64,000 nucleotides of DNA, taken from contig JAQGDQ010000468.1 of the NCBI GenBank assembly GCA_030141605.1, positions 62,001-126,000 of the forward strand, in the 5' to 3' direction. The stretch comes from Tubiluchus corallicola. Taxonomy: Eukaryota; Priapulida; Priapulimorpha; Priapulimorphida; Tubiluchidae. The position numbers and the translations under genes are program-made. Below the pieces are notes generated by a model, which saw only the letters and a program-made list of their open reading frames with translations, did not search any database and was not told where the DNA came from. This document shows positions 48,819-58,102 of the stretch, one piece after another; the first letter of the stretch is position 1, and every line of letters begins with the position of its first letter.

Positions 48819-49772
48819 ATGGGGCTATTTAATTTTACCGGCAAGAAAAAGGAGACCCTGGACAAAGGGCTCGCAAAAACAAAAGAGAGTGTTTTCAAGA
48901 AGCTTTCAAGGGCCGTTGTCGGAAAGTCAAAAGTTGACAATGAAGTACTAGATAACCTTGAGGAGGTACTTATCACCTCCGATGTTGGAGTTGATACAAC
49001 ACTTAAGATTATAGAGCGCATCGAAAAACGCGTAGCCAAAGAGCGTTACATGGGAGTAGCTGAACTTAATGTGATATTGAAGGAGGAGATTGCTACACTT
49101 CTTGAAGAGAACAAATCTGTTGATGTGTCCAACTTTGACCTTCCTGATAGCGATGAGCCGTATGTTATAATGGTGGTTGGAGTAAATGGAGTGGGCAAGA
49201 CAACTACGATAGGAAAGATTGCTTGGCAATTCAAGCAGGTGGGGAAAAAGGTGATGCTTGGTGCTGCCGATACTTTTAGGGCTGCGGCAGTAGAGCAGCT
49301 TGAAATATGGGCCAGGCGGGTAGATGTTCCTGTTGTAAAGCAGAAAACGGGGTCCGATCCTGCATCAGTTGCTTTTGACACCTTGCAATCGGCTAAAGCC
49401 AATAACACTGACGTTGTTATTATAGATACGGCGGGACGCCTTCATAATAAGGTAAACCTTATGAATGAGCTTTCCAAGATAAAAAATGTGATGAAGAAAG
49501 TTTTTCCAAATGCACCACAAGAGGTACTTCTTGTTCTGGATGGGTCAACAGGGCAAAATGCTTTTGAGCAAGCTAAGCAGTTTACCGAAGCAACGGATGT
49601 TAGCACCATGGCTCTGACTAAGCTGGATGGAACTGCTAAGGGTGGAGTAGTTATAGGTATTTCCGACCAATTTAAGATACCTGTAAAGTATATTGGACTT
49701 GGAGAGGGAGTAGAAGACCTGCAGATTTTTCGCAGAAAAGAGTTTGTAGACTCACTTTTTTCTATAAACTAA
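48819..49772 (+). CDS. ftsY: Signal recognition particle receptor FtsY
   Basis: 317 residues with the short N-domain form and no long acidic A-domain. GTPase motifs are GVNGVGKTTTIGK at about 121-133, DTFRAAA, DTAGR and TKLDGTAKGG. It docks ribosome-nascent chain-SRP complexes at the membrane. It belongs to the conserved ribosomal string. Confidence 0.97.
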   Translation: MGLFNFTGKKKETLDKGLAKTKESVFKKLSRAVVGKSKVDNEVLDNLEEVLITSDVGVDTTLKIIERIEKRVAKERYMGVAELNVILKEEIATLLEENKSVDVSNFDLPDSDEPYVIMVVGVNGVGKTTTIGKIAWQFKQVGKKVMLGAADTFRAAAVEQLEIWARRVDVPVVKQKTGSDPASVAFDTLQSAKANNTDVVIIDTAGRLHNKVNLMNELSKIKNVMKKVFPNAPQEVLLVLDGSTGQNAFEQAKQFTEATDVSTMALTKLDGTAKGGVVIGISDQFKIPVKYIGLGEGVEDLQIFRRKEFVDSLFSIN

Positions 49773-49822
49773 TCTTCTGCTTATTAGATAGCTACAAACC
49801 AAAAACAGTTGCCTTACAAAGT

Positions 49823-49963
49823 GAGGTCTTTGCAAGGCAAAAATCTTTGGTTCAAGTTGGAAAAAACTCAATAAAAAAAACCACAACTTGATAATTTAGG
49901 CGAGGATATCAAAAAAGACTTTGACTAAAATATTAATAAAAAGATGAGTTTTGCAAAAGTCTC
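49823..49963 (+). mobile_element. MITE-like repeat copy L, overlapping the rimO start
   Basis: 141 bp, the best-preserved copy. Left end GAGGTCTTTGCAAGGC at 49823-49838; right end TTTTGCAAAAGTCTC at 49949-49963 (reverse complement GAGACTTTTGCAAAA). Between them are AAGTTGGAAAAAACTC, CCACAACTTG, GACTTTGACTAAAATATTAA and TAAAAAGATGAG. The right end covers the presumed TTG start of rimO. Confidence 0.9.
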
Positions 49964-51273
49964 AGAAAGCAAAAATAAAGGTTAATGTAGTAACCTTGGG
50001 ATGCTCAAAAAACCTTGTTGATTCTGAGTTGCTGTTAAAGCAGTTTGATGCAAATAGTTTTGAGATTGTTCATGATTTTGACGGCAGGGGTGTAGACATT
50101 GTTGCCATAAATACGTGCGGCTTTATTTCAGAGGCAAAAGAAGAGTCAATTGAAACAATTATGAGCTACGTTGACGCTAAGTCTAAGGGACAGGTTGGTA
50201 AAATATTTGTTTTTGGCTGTTTATCTGCCCGGTATGGAGCAGAGCTTGCAAAAGAAATTTCAGAGATTGACGGGGTCTATGGAAAATTTGAAATAAAGAA
50301 GATGATAGATGAACTGGGAAGCGAATACAAGATGAACTTAAGCAGTCATCGCTATCTCACTACGCCTTCCCACTACGCATATCTGAAAATATCAGAAGGG
50401 TGTAGCCGCAAATGCTCATACTGTGCAATTCCCCGCATAACAGGACTACATGTCTCAAAACCAATCATTAGTTTGGTCGAAGAGGCAAAATTACTAGCCG
50501 ATAAAGGAGTTAAGGAGCTACTGGTGGTCGCTCAGGACTTATCATCCTATGGCCTTGACATTCGCAAAAAGCATATGCTTCCCGATTTGGTAAATAGACT
50601 TGCTGATATTAACAGCTTTGAGTGGATAAAACTACACTACGCGTATCCTGTTGACTTTCCTTATAAGCTGTTGGATGTTATGCGGGAAAGGAATAATGTT
50701 TCAAAATACCTTGATATAGCATTACAACATGTAAGTGACAATATGCTTAGAATGATGAGAAGGAACAGCTCTAAGCAGGAAACTATCAGGCTTTTGAAGC
50801 AAATAAGAGACGAAGTGCCGGGAATACATCTACGCACAGCAATGTTAATTGGGCATCCCGGCGAAACGGAAAAAGATTTTGATGAACTAAAAGAGTTTGT
50901 TCTCAGTGCCAAGTTCGAGCGACTTGGTGTTTTTTCTTATTCCCATGAGGAGGGTACATACGCTGGTGAAAACTACACAGACAGTGTCCCTTACGAGGTG
51001 AAAAAAGAGCGTGCTGACGCTCTTATGGAGATACAGCGACAACTCTCTGCAAAGATAGGTGCAGAAAAAATAGGAGACAGTATGAAGGTTGTGGTGGACA
51101 GAAAAGAGGGAAAGTACTTTGTAGGAAGAACAGAATTTGACTCACCAGAGGTTGATGGAGAAGTATTCATAACATCAGACAAAGAGGAACTAAGTGTAGG
51201 AAACTTTTACGATGTCACAATTACAGATGCCGAAGATTACGACCTGTATGCTTCAGTGAAGAGTGTAAACTAA
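49951..51273 (+). CDS. rimO: Ribosomal protein S12 methylthiotransferase
   Basis: 440 residues. UPF0004 domain with cysteines at 18, 56 and 90 (TLGCSKNLVDSE, NTCGF, FGCLS), radical-SAM motif CSRKCSYC at 151-158, and a C-terminal TRAM domain. It methylthiolates Asp of protein S12. The frame is closed by a stop at 49945-49947, so the only usual start is the TTG at 49951, inside the right end of repeat copy L. The conserved fold begins just after (KIKVNVVTLGC). Confidence 0.93.
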   Translation: MQKSQKAKIKVNVVTLGCSKNLVDSELLLKQFDANSFEIVHDFDGRGVDIVAINTCGFISEAKEESIETIMSYVDAKSKGQVGKIFVFGCLSARYGAELAKEISEIDGVYGKFEIKKMIDELGSEYKMNLSSHRYLTTPSHYAYLKISEGCSRKCSYCAIPRITGLHVSKPIISLVEEAKLLADKGVKELLVVAQDLSSYGLDIRKKHMLPDLVNRLADINSFEWIKLHYAYPVDFPYKLLDVMRERNNVSKYLDIALQHVSDNMLRMMRRNSSKQETIRLLKQIRDEVPGIHLRTAMLIGHPGETEKDFDELKEFVLSAKFERLGVFSYSHEEGTYAGENYTDSVPYEVKKERADALMEIQRQLSAKIGAEKIGDSMKVVVDRKEGKYFVGRTEFDSPEVDGEVFITSDKEELSVGNFYDVTITDAEDYDLYASVKSVN

Positions 51274-51527
51274 ACTATGTCTGAATTAGATAATTCGGAT
51301 CATATTGCCCCCCTTTCACCTGCTGATAAGTTCTATTTTAACTGAATTTTTCACTGCCATTACGGCAGATATTGACCCCCTTTAATGCGAGCGGGCATTT
51401 TTATTTCGGATCAAGTTGACCCCCTGACCGGATTTTGCTTTTTTGTTTCGGAGTAAGTTGACCCCTACGTATCATTCTCACAGTTTTGGTTTTTTCGTGG
51501 TTTTTTTAATCACAAAACAAAGTACAG

Positions 51528-52321
51528 ATGTCAGGAAAACCAAAGCGTATGACTCAGGTCAAACAATTAATACAACTTTACAGTCAGGGTATTGAGGACT
51601 TTATTTATGCACTATCCTGTAGTCTGAATGAGATGGGTGGTGTTCCCCTTACCCTTGTACCGGATAACCTGAAATCAGCCATTGTAAAAGCGCACAGATA
51701 CGAGCCTAATGTAACCCAGGCATTGGAAGATTTTGCCAATCACTATGGGACAACAGTAACTCCGGCCCGGGTACGAAAGCCTAAAGTTTGGTTGAGAATC
51801 AGGTTCGTTTGATCTATAGCCGGGTATATGCACGCTTGCGACACCAGACATTTTTTGACTTACAATCTCTGAATAAAGCCATTGCTGAAAAAGTTAAGGA
51901 GCACAATCAAACACGAATGCAACGTAAGGAATACTGTCGTGAAGAGAAGTTCCTTTCCGATGAAAAACATATCCTGAAACCTCTTCCGAAAAACCACTAC
52001 AAGATTAAATACTATAAGGAATTAACCGTAGCGAAAAACAATCACATTTACCTTCATAAGGATAAGCACTATTACAGTGTTCATTACCGCTATATCGGGC
52101 GAAAGGTGAAAGTAATCTATACCCGTTCTATGGTATATATTTACTCCCGGGGAGAACAGATAGCTGTGCATACAAGAAGTTATATCAAAGCAGGATATTC
52201 AACCCGAAAAGAACATCTCTGCTCCGAACATAAACATTACATAAGCAGAGCAGAAGTCCGGAGTATTACCTTTAGGATAAGTATCCTGAACAGCTTCGAT
52301 ACAGCTGTTCAGGACTTTTGA
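51528..52321 (+). pseudogene. istA: IS21-family transposase IstA remnant
   Basis: The first piece (51528-51812) starts like IstA (MSGKPKRMTQVKQLIQLYSQG) but jumps directly to the late catalytic core (NEMGGVPLTLVPDNLKSAIVKA), so most of the DNA-binding and catalytic region, roughly 200 residues or more, is deleted. Near 51780 a small deletion shifts the frame; the second piece (51788-52321) continues with LVENQVRLIYSRVYARLR and the C-terminal DUF domain, then stops early. It cannot be active. Confidence 0.88.
52285..52313. other. Perfect 11-bp hairpin near the end of istA
   Basis: CCTGAACAGCT at 52285-52295, a 7-base loop, and AGCTGTTCAGG at 52303-52313. ACTTTTG follows. It may stop transcription at the remnant's end. 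Confidence 0.6.
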
Positions 52322-52656
52322 GCCTGGCCAGAAAAAGTGATCCGAATGAATTGGATCAGGCATGATTGTCAGAATTATCTGTTCTTTGACCTTAACTGTG
52401 TAGAGGGGTCAGCATGACCGAGACAGGGGGTCAATATCACCGAAATATCCAATGGCTTCGACCGAGCCATTTCATATGGGTTTGACAATATGCAGATGCA
52501 AGCTGCACTAACAATCTTTGCAGTCAACCTAAAAAGGATATTGAAACTCTCGTAGGCAAGTGTTATATATTCCTATAAATAAGGGTTTATGAGCATGAAT
52601 TAGACCTATCTTTTGCCCATTTAAGGATTTTCGATTTATCAGCTTTAAAGTAAACA

Positions 52657-52698
52657 AAGGATGTAACATTTGAGCACTTAGCCCAGCATTACATCCTT
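52657..52698 (-). terminator. Candidate terminator of the carbohydrate operon
   Basis: AAGGATGTAA at 52657-52666 pairs with TTACATCCTT at 52689-52698. It is 95 bp past the stop of the last minus-strand gene. The loop is long (22 bases) and T-run weak. Confidence 0.5.
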
Positions 52699-52792
52699 AT
52701 ATTTCTAAACTATCCTAAAATATGAAAAGTTTTTCAGTGGCCTCCGTTTTTTGGGCACCCTCTCTCCTAATTTAGTTGAATAACTAATTCTT

Positions 52793-54112
52793 CTAGAATT
52801 CAATTTCTCCTTTTATTCCAACCTCAACTTCTTTCCATAGGTTTTTCTCGATGATATGAACAATATCAAACACCATTAGGCCATCTGACTTTTCTATATT
52901 CATAGCAATGGATCTACTTAACTGATCGCGGTTGTTGTAGAACTGATCAACAAGGATGCCACCATAAAACTGGTTGTCTCCAAGAATATTACGAATATGC
53001 TTACAGCTACCTTCAACACAATACCAGTCTCCGCTTTGAGCTTCACTATCTGTTTCGTTCCAAACTGCCTCACCTTTCTCTCGGTACTCTTTAATGGTTA
53101 CATTGGTATAGTAGTTACCTGTTGTGTAAAGGTCCATTAACTCAGCATAACCTGTATTTTTGTAGTTAGCAGATGCCCACCCAAAATCTCTTGAAGTGTC
53201 ATATTCATTACTTGCCCAGTTTACACCTACTTCATAATAAGATGGATACCAAGCTCCTGTGTATGTACCATAGCTAATATTCGGATTTACTGCTTTCACT
53301 GCAGCTTTTGATTTAGCCATAAAATCATAAATCACCTGGCTTCTCCACTCGATCCACTCTTTAAATTTTGGTCCGTTAACACGCTTTGCTTTGCCATCGC
53401 TATCTTTTTGCCACTCAAATATATCAGTTGGCCAGTTTTTCACCTCTTTACCAATCGCCTCTTCGAATGCCGCTTTTGATAAATCACTAAAATCGGCCAT
53501 TATACCATCAAATCTAACACGATCGGTAATGATACCATCTAGCTTAGGATACATAGCAGTAACCTCTTCAAGTATTGAAATAATATATGCTTGGTATTCC
53601 ATGTTAGCTGGATTAACCATGGCACTATATTTATTTTTCAAGTTAGTAATACTCGTTAACCCCTGATCGGGTGTATAAACAATTGTAGCCCACTCTGGGT
53701 GGTCAGTATATGCAGGACCAATATCAAAATGATTATGACCGGCGACAAATACATTTAATGAGGCGTGAATTTCCAGTCCTAGTTTATGACCTGTTTCGAT
53801 AAATCGACCAAGAAAATCGAAATCAGCTCGTTTAACTCCTTTCCACTCAGTTAACTCATCAGCTATCTTACTTGAATACAACACGCTACCATCAATTGGT
53901 CTGACATCAACTACAGCATGTGTAAACCCTAAATCGGCAATTTTCTTTAAATAATAGTCGATGCTATCTGGGTAATTAAATCGCTCATAATTAGCTGTAG
54001 CATCAAACCACATTAATTTTTTCTTTTCATCTTTTTGTTCTGCGCTTTGCGTAGTGCAGCTCGATGCAAGCACTAAAACAATACAGACTAGTAGAAAACT
54101 TAATTTCTTCAT
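52793..54112 (-). CDS. GHL10-like glycoside hydrolase family lipoprotein
   Basis: 439 residues with a lipoprotein signal (LVLASSC, cysteine near residue 19). TIM-barrel signatures of the GHL10/alpha-amylase-like set: LMWFDATANYERF, FTHAVVDVRPIDGSVLYSS, LDGIITDRVRFDG and GVNWASNEYD. These are predicted glycosidases of the cell surface or periplasm whose substrates are mostly unknown. It is a paralogue of 61482-62879. It is the last gene of the minus-strand operon, 33 bp after the GH20 gene. Confidence 0.78.
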   Translation of the reverse strand: MKKLSFLLVCIVLVLASSCTTQSAEQKDEKKKLMWFDATANYERFNYPDSIDYYLKKIADLGFTHAVVDVRPIDGSVLYSSKIADELTEWKGVKRADFDFLGRFIETGHKLGLEIHASLNVFVAGHNHFDIGPAYTDHPEWATIVYTPDQGLTSITNLKNKYSAMVNPANMEYQAYIISILEEVTAMYPKLDGIITDRVRFDGIMADFSDLSKAAFEEAIGKEVKNWPTDIFEWQKDSDGKAKRVNGPKFKEWIEWRSQVIYDFMAKSKAAVKAVNPNISYGTYTGAWYPSYYEVGVNWASNEYDTSRDFGWASANYKNTGYAELMDLYTTGNYYTNVTIKEYREKGEAVWNETDSEAQSGDWYCVEGSCKHIRNILGDNQFYGGILVDQFYNNRDQLSRSIAMNIEKSDGLMVFDIVHIIEKNLWKEVEVGIKGEIEF

Positions 54113-54145
54113 AATAAAAACACATTTAATTTATTTGTATAATTT

Positions 54146-55506
54146 TTAATTGATTTCTATTTCGTCGATAAACAGAAAGGCTGGCTTGTTTTTCGCCGGA
54201 TACCAATCAGGCATTGACCTAGACTGCCTGCAATGACTTTTACATAGCGAGCTTCAATAGCATCATTACCTAAAGAGGCCGCTTCATATGCATAGCCACT
54301 GCTTCGCCATGCCATTAATGTTGCATTTACTGATATGCCGCCTTCCATTATTTCATCCCAACCAATTAACGATCTGCCATGTTTGGCTAAGTAGATTTCA
54401 ATAGTTTGGGTAAAATGACTTTGCAGCTTCTGCTCAGGGGTAAAATGTTTATCTGAAATAAAGCCCAGACTCTTAATTTTTGCCTGGCAGGCTTTACATT
54501 TTTCCCACTCATCTTTCGGGCATTCATCACCTCCAATATGGATGTATTTGGAAGGAAACAAGTCCATGATCTCATCCAGAACATTGTATACAAATTCATA
54601 GGATGATTCTTTTCCAACGCACAATACACCTTCAAACACACCCCATGTTTCTGCTACTTTCATTTCTTTGCCTGTACATCCCAGCTCAGGGTAAGCGGCC
54701 AGTGCGGCTACCATGTAACCGGGCATATCTATTTCAGGAATTACCATGATTGAGCGATCAGATGCGTATTGAACTACATCACGAACTTCTTCTTGCGAAT
54801 AAAAACCACTGTGTGGGATGCCATCATATTCAGATGAATTTCTGCCTATTACCGTTTGTGCTCGGTATGCTCCCACTTCTGTCAGCTTAGGATATTGCTT
54901 AATCTCAATTCGCCATCCCTGATCTTCAGTCAAATGCCAATGAAACATATTCATCTTGTGCATAGCTAGTATATCGATAAAACGCTTGATTGAATCAACC
55001 GAGAAGAAGTGGCGACCCACATCCAGATGAACTCCACGATATGAAAAGGCAGGCTCATCATGAATTAAGACACCATTTATTTGAATTGATTTGCCAATAC
55101 TTTTGCTTGCAAGGGACATCAGTTGCTTAAGCGACTGTAATGCGTAAAAAGAACCTGCTTTTGTGAAAGCTTGAATATGTATCTTTTCACTATTTACATT
55201 CAAATTATAGCCTTCATCATTATCCATTTCCTGATAAGAAAAAAGCACGTCGCACTCAGCACTACTTTCTATAAACTTGACTGAAAAACCGTAATCTGAC
55301 AGATGCTCTTTCAATGCCCAGGCTGTCGGTAAAAAAGTGATATTATCGTAACTGACCTTTATTGCCTTGCCAGACTTCCACACTAAATGCCCGCTGGTTT
55401 CTGTCAGTTTTGTTGGTAAAGGAACAAGTGAAGAACTTTGTGATTCTATTACTGTATCACAAGCTATCAGTCCTATCGCAATAAAACAAATAATAAAATA
55501 CTTCAT
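54146..55506 (-). pseudogene. GH20 beta-N-acetylhexosaminidase, centre deleted and frameshifted
   Basis: Lipoprotein signal (FIAIGLIAC). The N-terminal GH20b domain and much of the barrel are present (PAFSYRGVHLDVGRHFF, HWHLTEDQGWRIEI, catalytic pair in HIGGDECPKDEW). At about residue 415 GNDAI runs directly into EARYVKVIAG, which belongs to the far C-terminal domain, so the last part of the barrel (the tryptophan-lined pocket) is gone. Then a lost base shifts the frame: the ORF ends at 54157, while the other frame continues WYPAKNKPAFLFIDEIEIN to a stop at 54146. Loss of function is likely. The gene lies between an SGNH esterase and a GHL10 gene in one operon. Confidence 0.85.
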
Positions 55507-55507
55507 C

Positions 55508-56581
55508 TTAATGTTTTATGTGTTTACTAATAATTGGGTATAGGAACTCAGCATATCTTATGAAGCCTAAATCTGTTAAATGAATTCCATCAACTGTAGC
55601 TTCTCCGTCAATACCTATTAGCTTCTCAGGGTTTATATAGCTGAGATGTCGGTCTCCTTTTTTTATAATTAATTGGCAAATAGTCTCTAAGGCTTTATTC
55701 TTCTCGTCCACAACTGTTCTTATCTGTGTGTCAAACTGTGAATGAGGAAAACAAATACTCCCTACTATAACTATATGGGTTTGAGGGTGCTTCTTTCGTA
55801 TGCGCTCTACAAACTCCTCTGTTTTATCATTTAATTGTTGTGTATTTACATTTGGCACAAAATCCAAAACAAAAACAGATGCGTCTGAATCGGCCATCAG
55901 GTCGGCAATTTCATAATCCAACTGACCATTTCCGCTAAACCCCAAATTAATTACTTGTCTGTTTAATTTTCGCCCCAAAACAGCTGTATATGCCATACCG
56001 GGTCGTGAGGCGCATGCGCCCTGAGTGATACTAGTACCATAGAAAACAACCGGCTTACTGCTTTGTGGGGCTTCCATCTTTGGTTTCTCAATAAGAGATA
56101 ATGAATCAACGCCTATTGCCAACTCTTTAAGGCCATCATATAGTGGGAGGTAAAGCATATACTCGCGCATACGACCATCCATATTCTGAATAATGGTTTG
56201 ATTGTTTAGAATGGCATGCGGACGGCCGGTATTGACAAACTGCCAGCGTTCATTCTCATATGCATACAGATCCAGCCCTTTTACTCCCACTGCAGTCATA
56301 TGATTCAATACGACATCATCTGCTAACTTCCATTTGGCTGAAATAGATGTTGAATTAGAGCTAAAACGAATATATAAACCTGCACTATTGGTTCCCAAAT
56401 ACCACAAACGATCACGAATCTCTCCTTCAAGTTGACTGGGTAGTCGCTCATACCTTGCGTTAGTCTTCCCGGTAATTTTGCCATAAACCGGAAATGTTGA
56501 TGCATCGTAAAAGACTGTTTGTGATGCTGTATGAACAGAGACAAGCCCTAGTATTAAACCAATTATTATAACCTTATTCAT
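55508..56581 (-). CDS. SGNH/GDSL hydrolase with GxDLY N-terminal domain
   Basis: 357 residues with a signal peptide (LILGLVSVHTASQ). N-terminal beta-sandwich with the GLDLY motif at about residue 100, then an SGNH domain: serine in FYGTSITQG at about 185, a glycine-asparagine block NLGFSGNGQL, and the catalytic pair DGIHLTDLG near the C-terminus. Such enzymes remove acyl groups from glycans. It is one base from the GH20 gene and 28 bp after the DUF5009 gene. Confidence 0.88.
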   Translation of the reverse strand: MNKVIIIGLILGLVSVHTASQTVFYDASTFPVYGKITGKTNARYERLPSQLEGEIRDRLWYLGTNSAGLYIRFSSNSTSISAKWKLADDVVLNHMTAVGVKGLDLYAYENERWQFVNTGRPHAILNNQTIIQNMDGRMREYMLYLPLYDGLKELAIGVDSLSLIEKPKMEAPQSSKPVVFYGTSITQGACASRPGMAYTAVLGRKLNRQVINLGFSGNGQLDYEIADLMADSDASVFVLDFVPNVNTQQLNDKTEEFVERIRKKHPQTHIVIVGSICFPHSQFDTQIRTVVDEKNKALETICQLIIKKGDRHLSYINPEKLIGIDGEATVDGIHLTDLGFIRYAEFLYPIISKHIKH

Positions 56582-56609
56582 TGTATTTACAGTTTGATCT
56601 CTTTACGGG

Positions 56610-58010
56610 TTATGTCCTCCAAAACCATTTAATGCGCGTGAAGAATGCGGCAAGCAGCATTGCTAAAGTCGTTAATATAACTCCTCTCAAAAAACCTGTC
56701 CACGCATTGGCATTCAGCATATCCAGATAAGGCGTCAGCCGCAACAGGTTTAGTAAAGGCATTACAACTAAACTTGATGCCACATAAGCAATCATTGGGT
56801 TTTGTCCGGCCATTTCAAATCCTTTAAAAACTCCCTTAACCTTGTAGATATCACAAATGATTGAGAATGCTATCATCGCAAAAAATGCTAATCCGGAAGT
56901 CACAAAATAGAAACTGTATGTTGATGAATCTTTACGAATACCACCTTCGTATCCTTCAAAGACCAAACCTAACAATAGCATGTAACTGCCTGCTACCAAT
57001 AGTTTGTTCCATAGTTTACCATTTATGCTTGTCTTATCGTTTAACCAATACAAAGCTGCCAACAGCACAACCGAAAGACCAAGGTTAAGCACCATATAAC
57101 GCATATACAAGCAGTAAAGATTGACAACAATCAATGCAATGGATATGGCGAAAATGGCAATATATTTTGGCTGTCCTTTGGGTGATTCTTTCTGAGTATT
57201 CATTTGCTTAATCCAATCAAGCAAATACTCACCAGCTATTGAACCGGGAATGACGATGAATAAATACTTCAGATAGTAAAACTTGTACATCCACGGTAGC
57301 GGTGACCAATGAAAAAATGAGCTAACCCAAGACTCGGAATTTGAGCTTGCTAAAAATATACCCATCAGAAACGGCAGTATTGCAATACGCCTAAGACTCT
57401 TACCATGCGTAAAAATATAGGCTATCGATACGAATATTGCCATGTTAGCCAAAACCAGAATAATGATATTGCTGAAAGCCATGCTAAATTCCCGATCTTT
57501 GGCATACGGCACTGTCAGTAACATGCCAGCTCCCGCAGCAAAAGCAATAATCTTTATCAACCAATGTCCCCACCTGGGCAATGGTAAAGGCAGGCGCATA
57601 AACATGGGAAACATGAGTATAAACGAAAAAATGGCAATCAACCATGCTTTTGTGTCTTGTGGTGCACTAACAATGTGTGGATACATGTGCTGAATAAAAA
57701 TGGCAAAAAATGTAAGCTGAGCACCACGCACCAAACTGTCGCGGACTAATGCCAGCTTCGAGCTGCCTTTTTCCAGCTTACGTCCCAGTGAAAAGGGGAA
57801 TGCAGCACCCATGGCAAACAAGAAAAACGGGAATACCAGATCGACCCAGGTAATTCCATATCTTAAGCCATCAAATGCATGACTTGGAGGTGGGGTTTGT
57901 GCATGGTACATCCACCCCGGCAATATGCCATAAGCCACTGTTGCAGATAGCACCATAGTTACAATAGCATAACCACGAAAAACATCTAAAGATATAGCAC
58001 GTTGATTCAT
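56610..58010 (-). CDS. DUF5009 / HGSNAT-like membrane acyltransferase
   Basis: 466 residues with about 11-12 membrane segments. It begins RAISLDVFRGYAIVTMVL and has ITWVDLVFPFFLFAMGAAFPFSLGRKL, the pattern shared with heparan-alpha-glucosaminide N-acetyltransferase (HGSNAT) and DUF5009. Relatives may acetylate or transport amino sugars across the membrane. It sits between the phosphodiester glycosidase and SGNH genes, in keeping with amino-sugar use. Confidence 0.85.
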   Translation of the reverse strand: MNQRAISLDVFRGYAIVTMVLSATVAYGILPGWMYHAQTPPPSHAFDGLRYGITWVDLVFPFFLFAMGAAFPFSLGRKLEKGSSKLALVRDSLVRGAQLTFFAIFIQHMYPHIVSAPQDTKAWLIAIFSFILMFPMFMRLPLPLPRWGHWLIKIIAFAAGAGMLLTVPYAKDREFSMAFSNIIILVLANMAIFVSIAYIFTHGKSLRRIAILPFLMGIFLASSNSESWVSSFFHWSPLPWMYKFYYLKYLFIVIPGSIAGEYLLDWIKQMNTQKESPKGQPKYIAIFAISIALIVVNLYCLYMRYMVLNLGLSVVLLAALYWLNDKTSINGKLWNKLLVAGSYMLLLGLVFEGYEGGIRKDSSTYSFYFVTSGLAFFAMIAFSIICDIYKVKGVFKGFEMAGQNPMIAYVASSLVVMPLLNLLRLTPYLDMLNANAWTGFLRGVILTTLAMLLAAFFTRIKWFWRT

Positions 58011-58102
58011 TTATTCCTTTTTATTAATAGTTCATTTCGTTTGTTCCGGCACCACGTCAATAATAAACGTGACACCAGAGTAGTCTCTCTTCACATTATA
58101 CT

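Larger units (their letters stand above)
51364..52442. mobile_element. Degenerate IS21-family element
   Basis: GATATTGACCCCCT at 51368-51381 is the exact reverse complement of AGGGGGTCAATATC at 52425-52438. Further GTTGACCCC boxes at 51414-51424 and 51456-51466 and AGGGGTCAGCAT at 52403 are the multiple end repeats typical of IS21. The interior holds a broken istA and no istB. At about 1.08 kb it is about half the normal size. The region 52443-52656 after it has no gene that I recognise. Confidence 0.85.
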
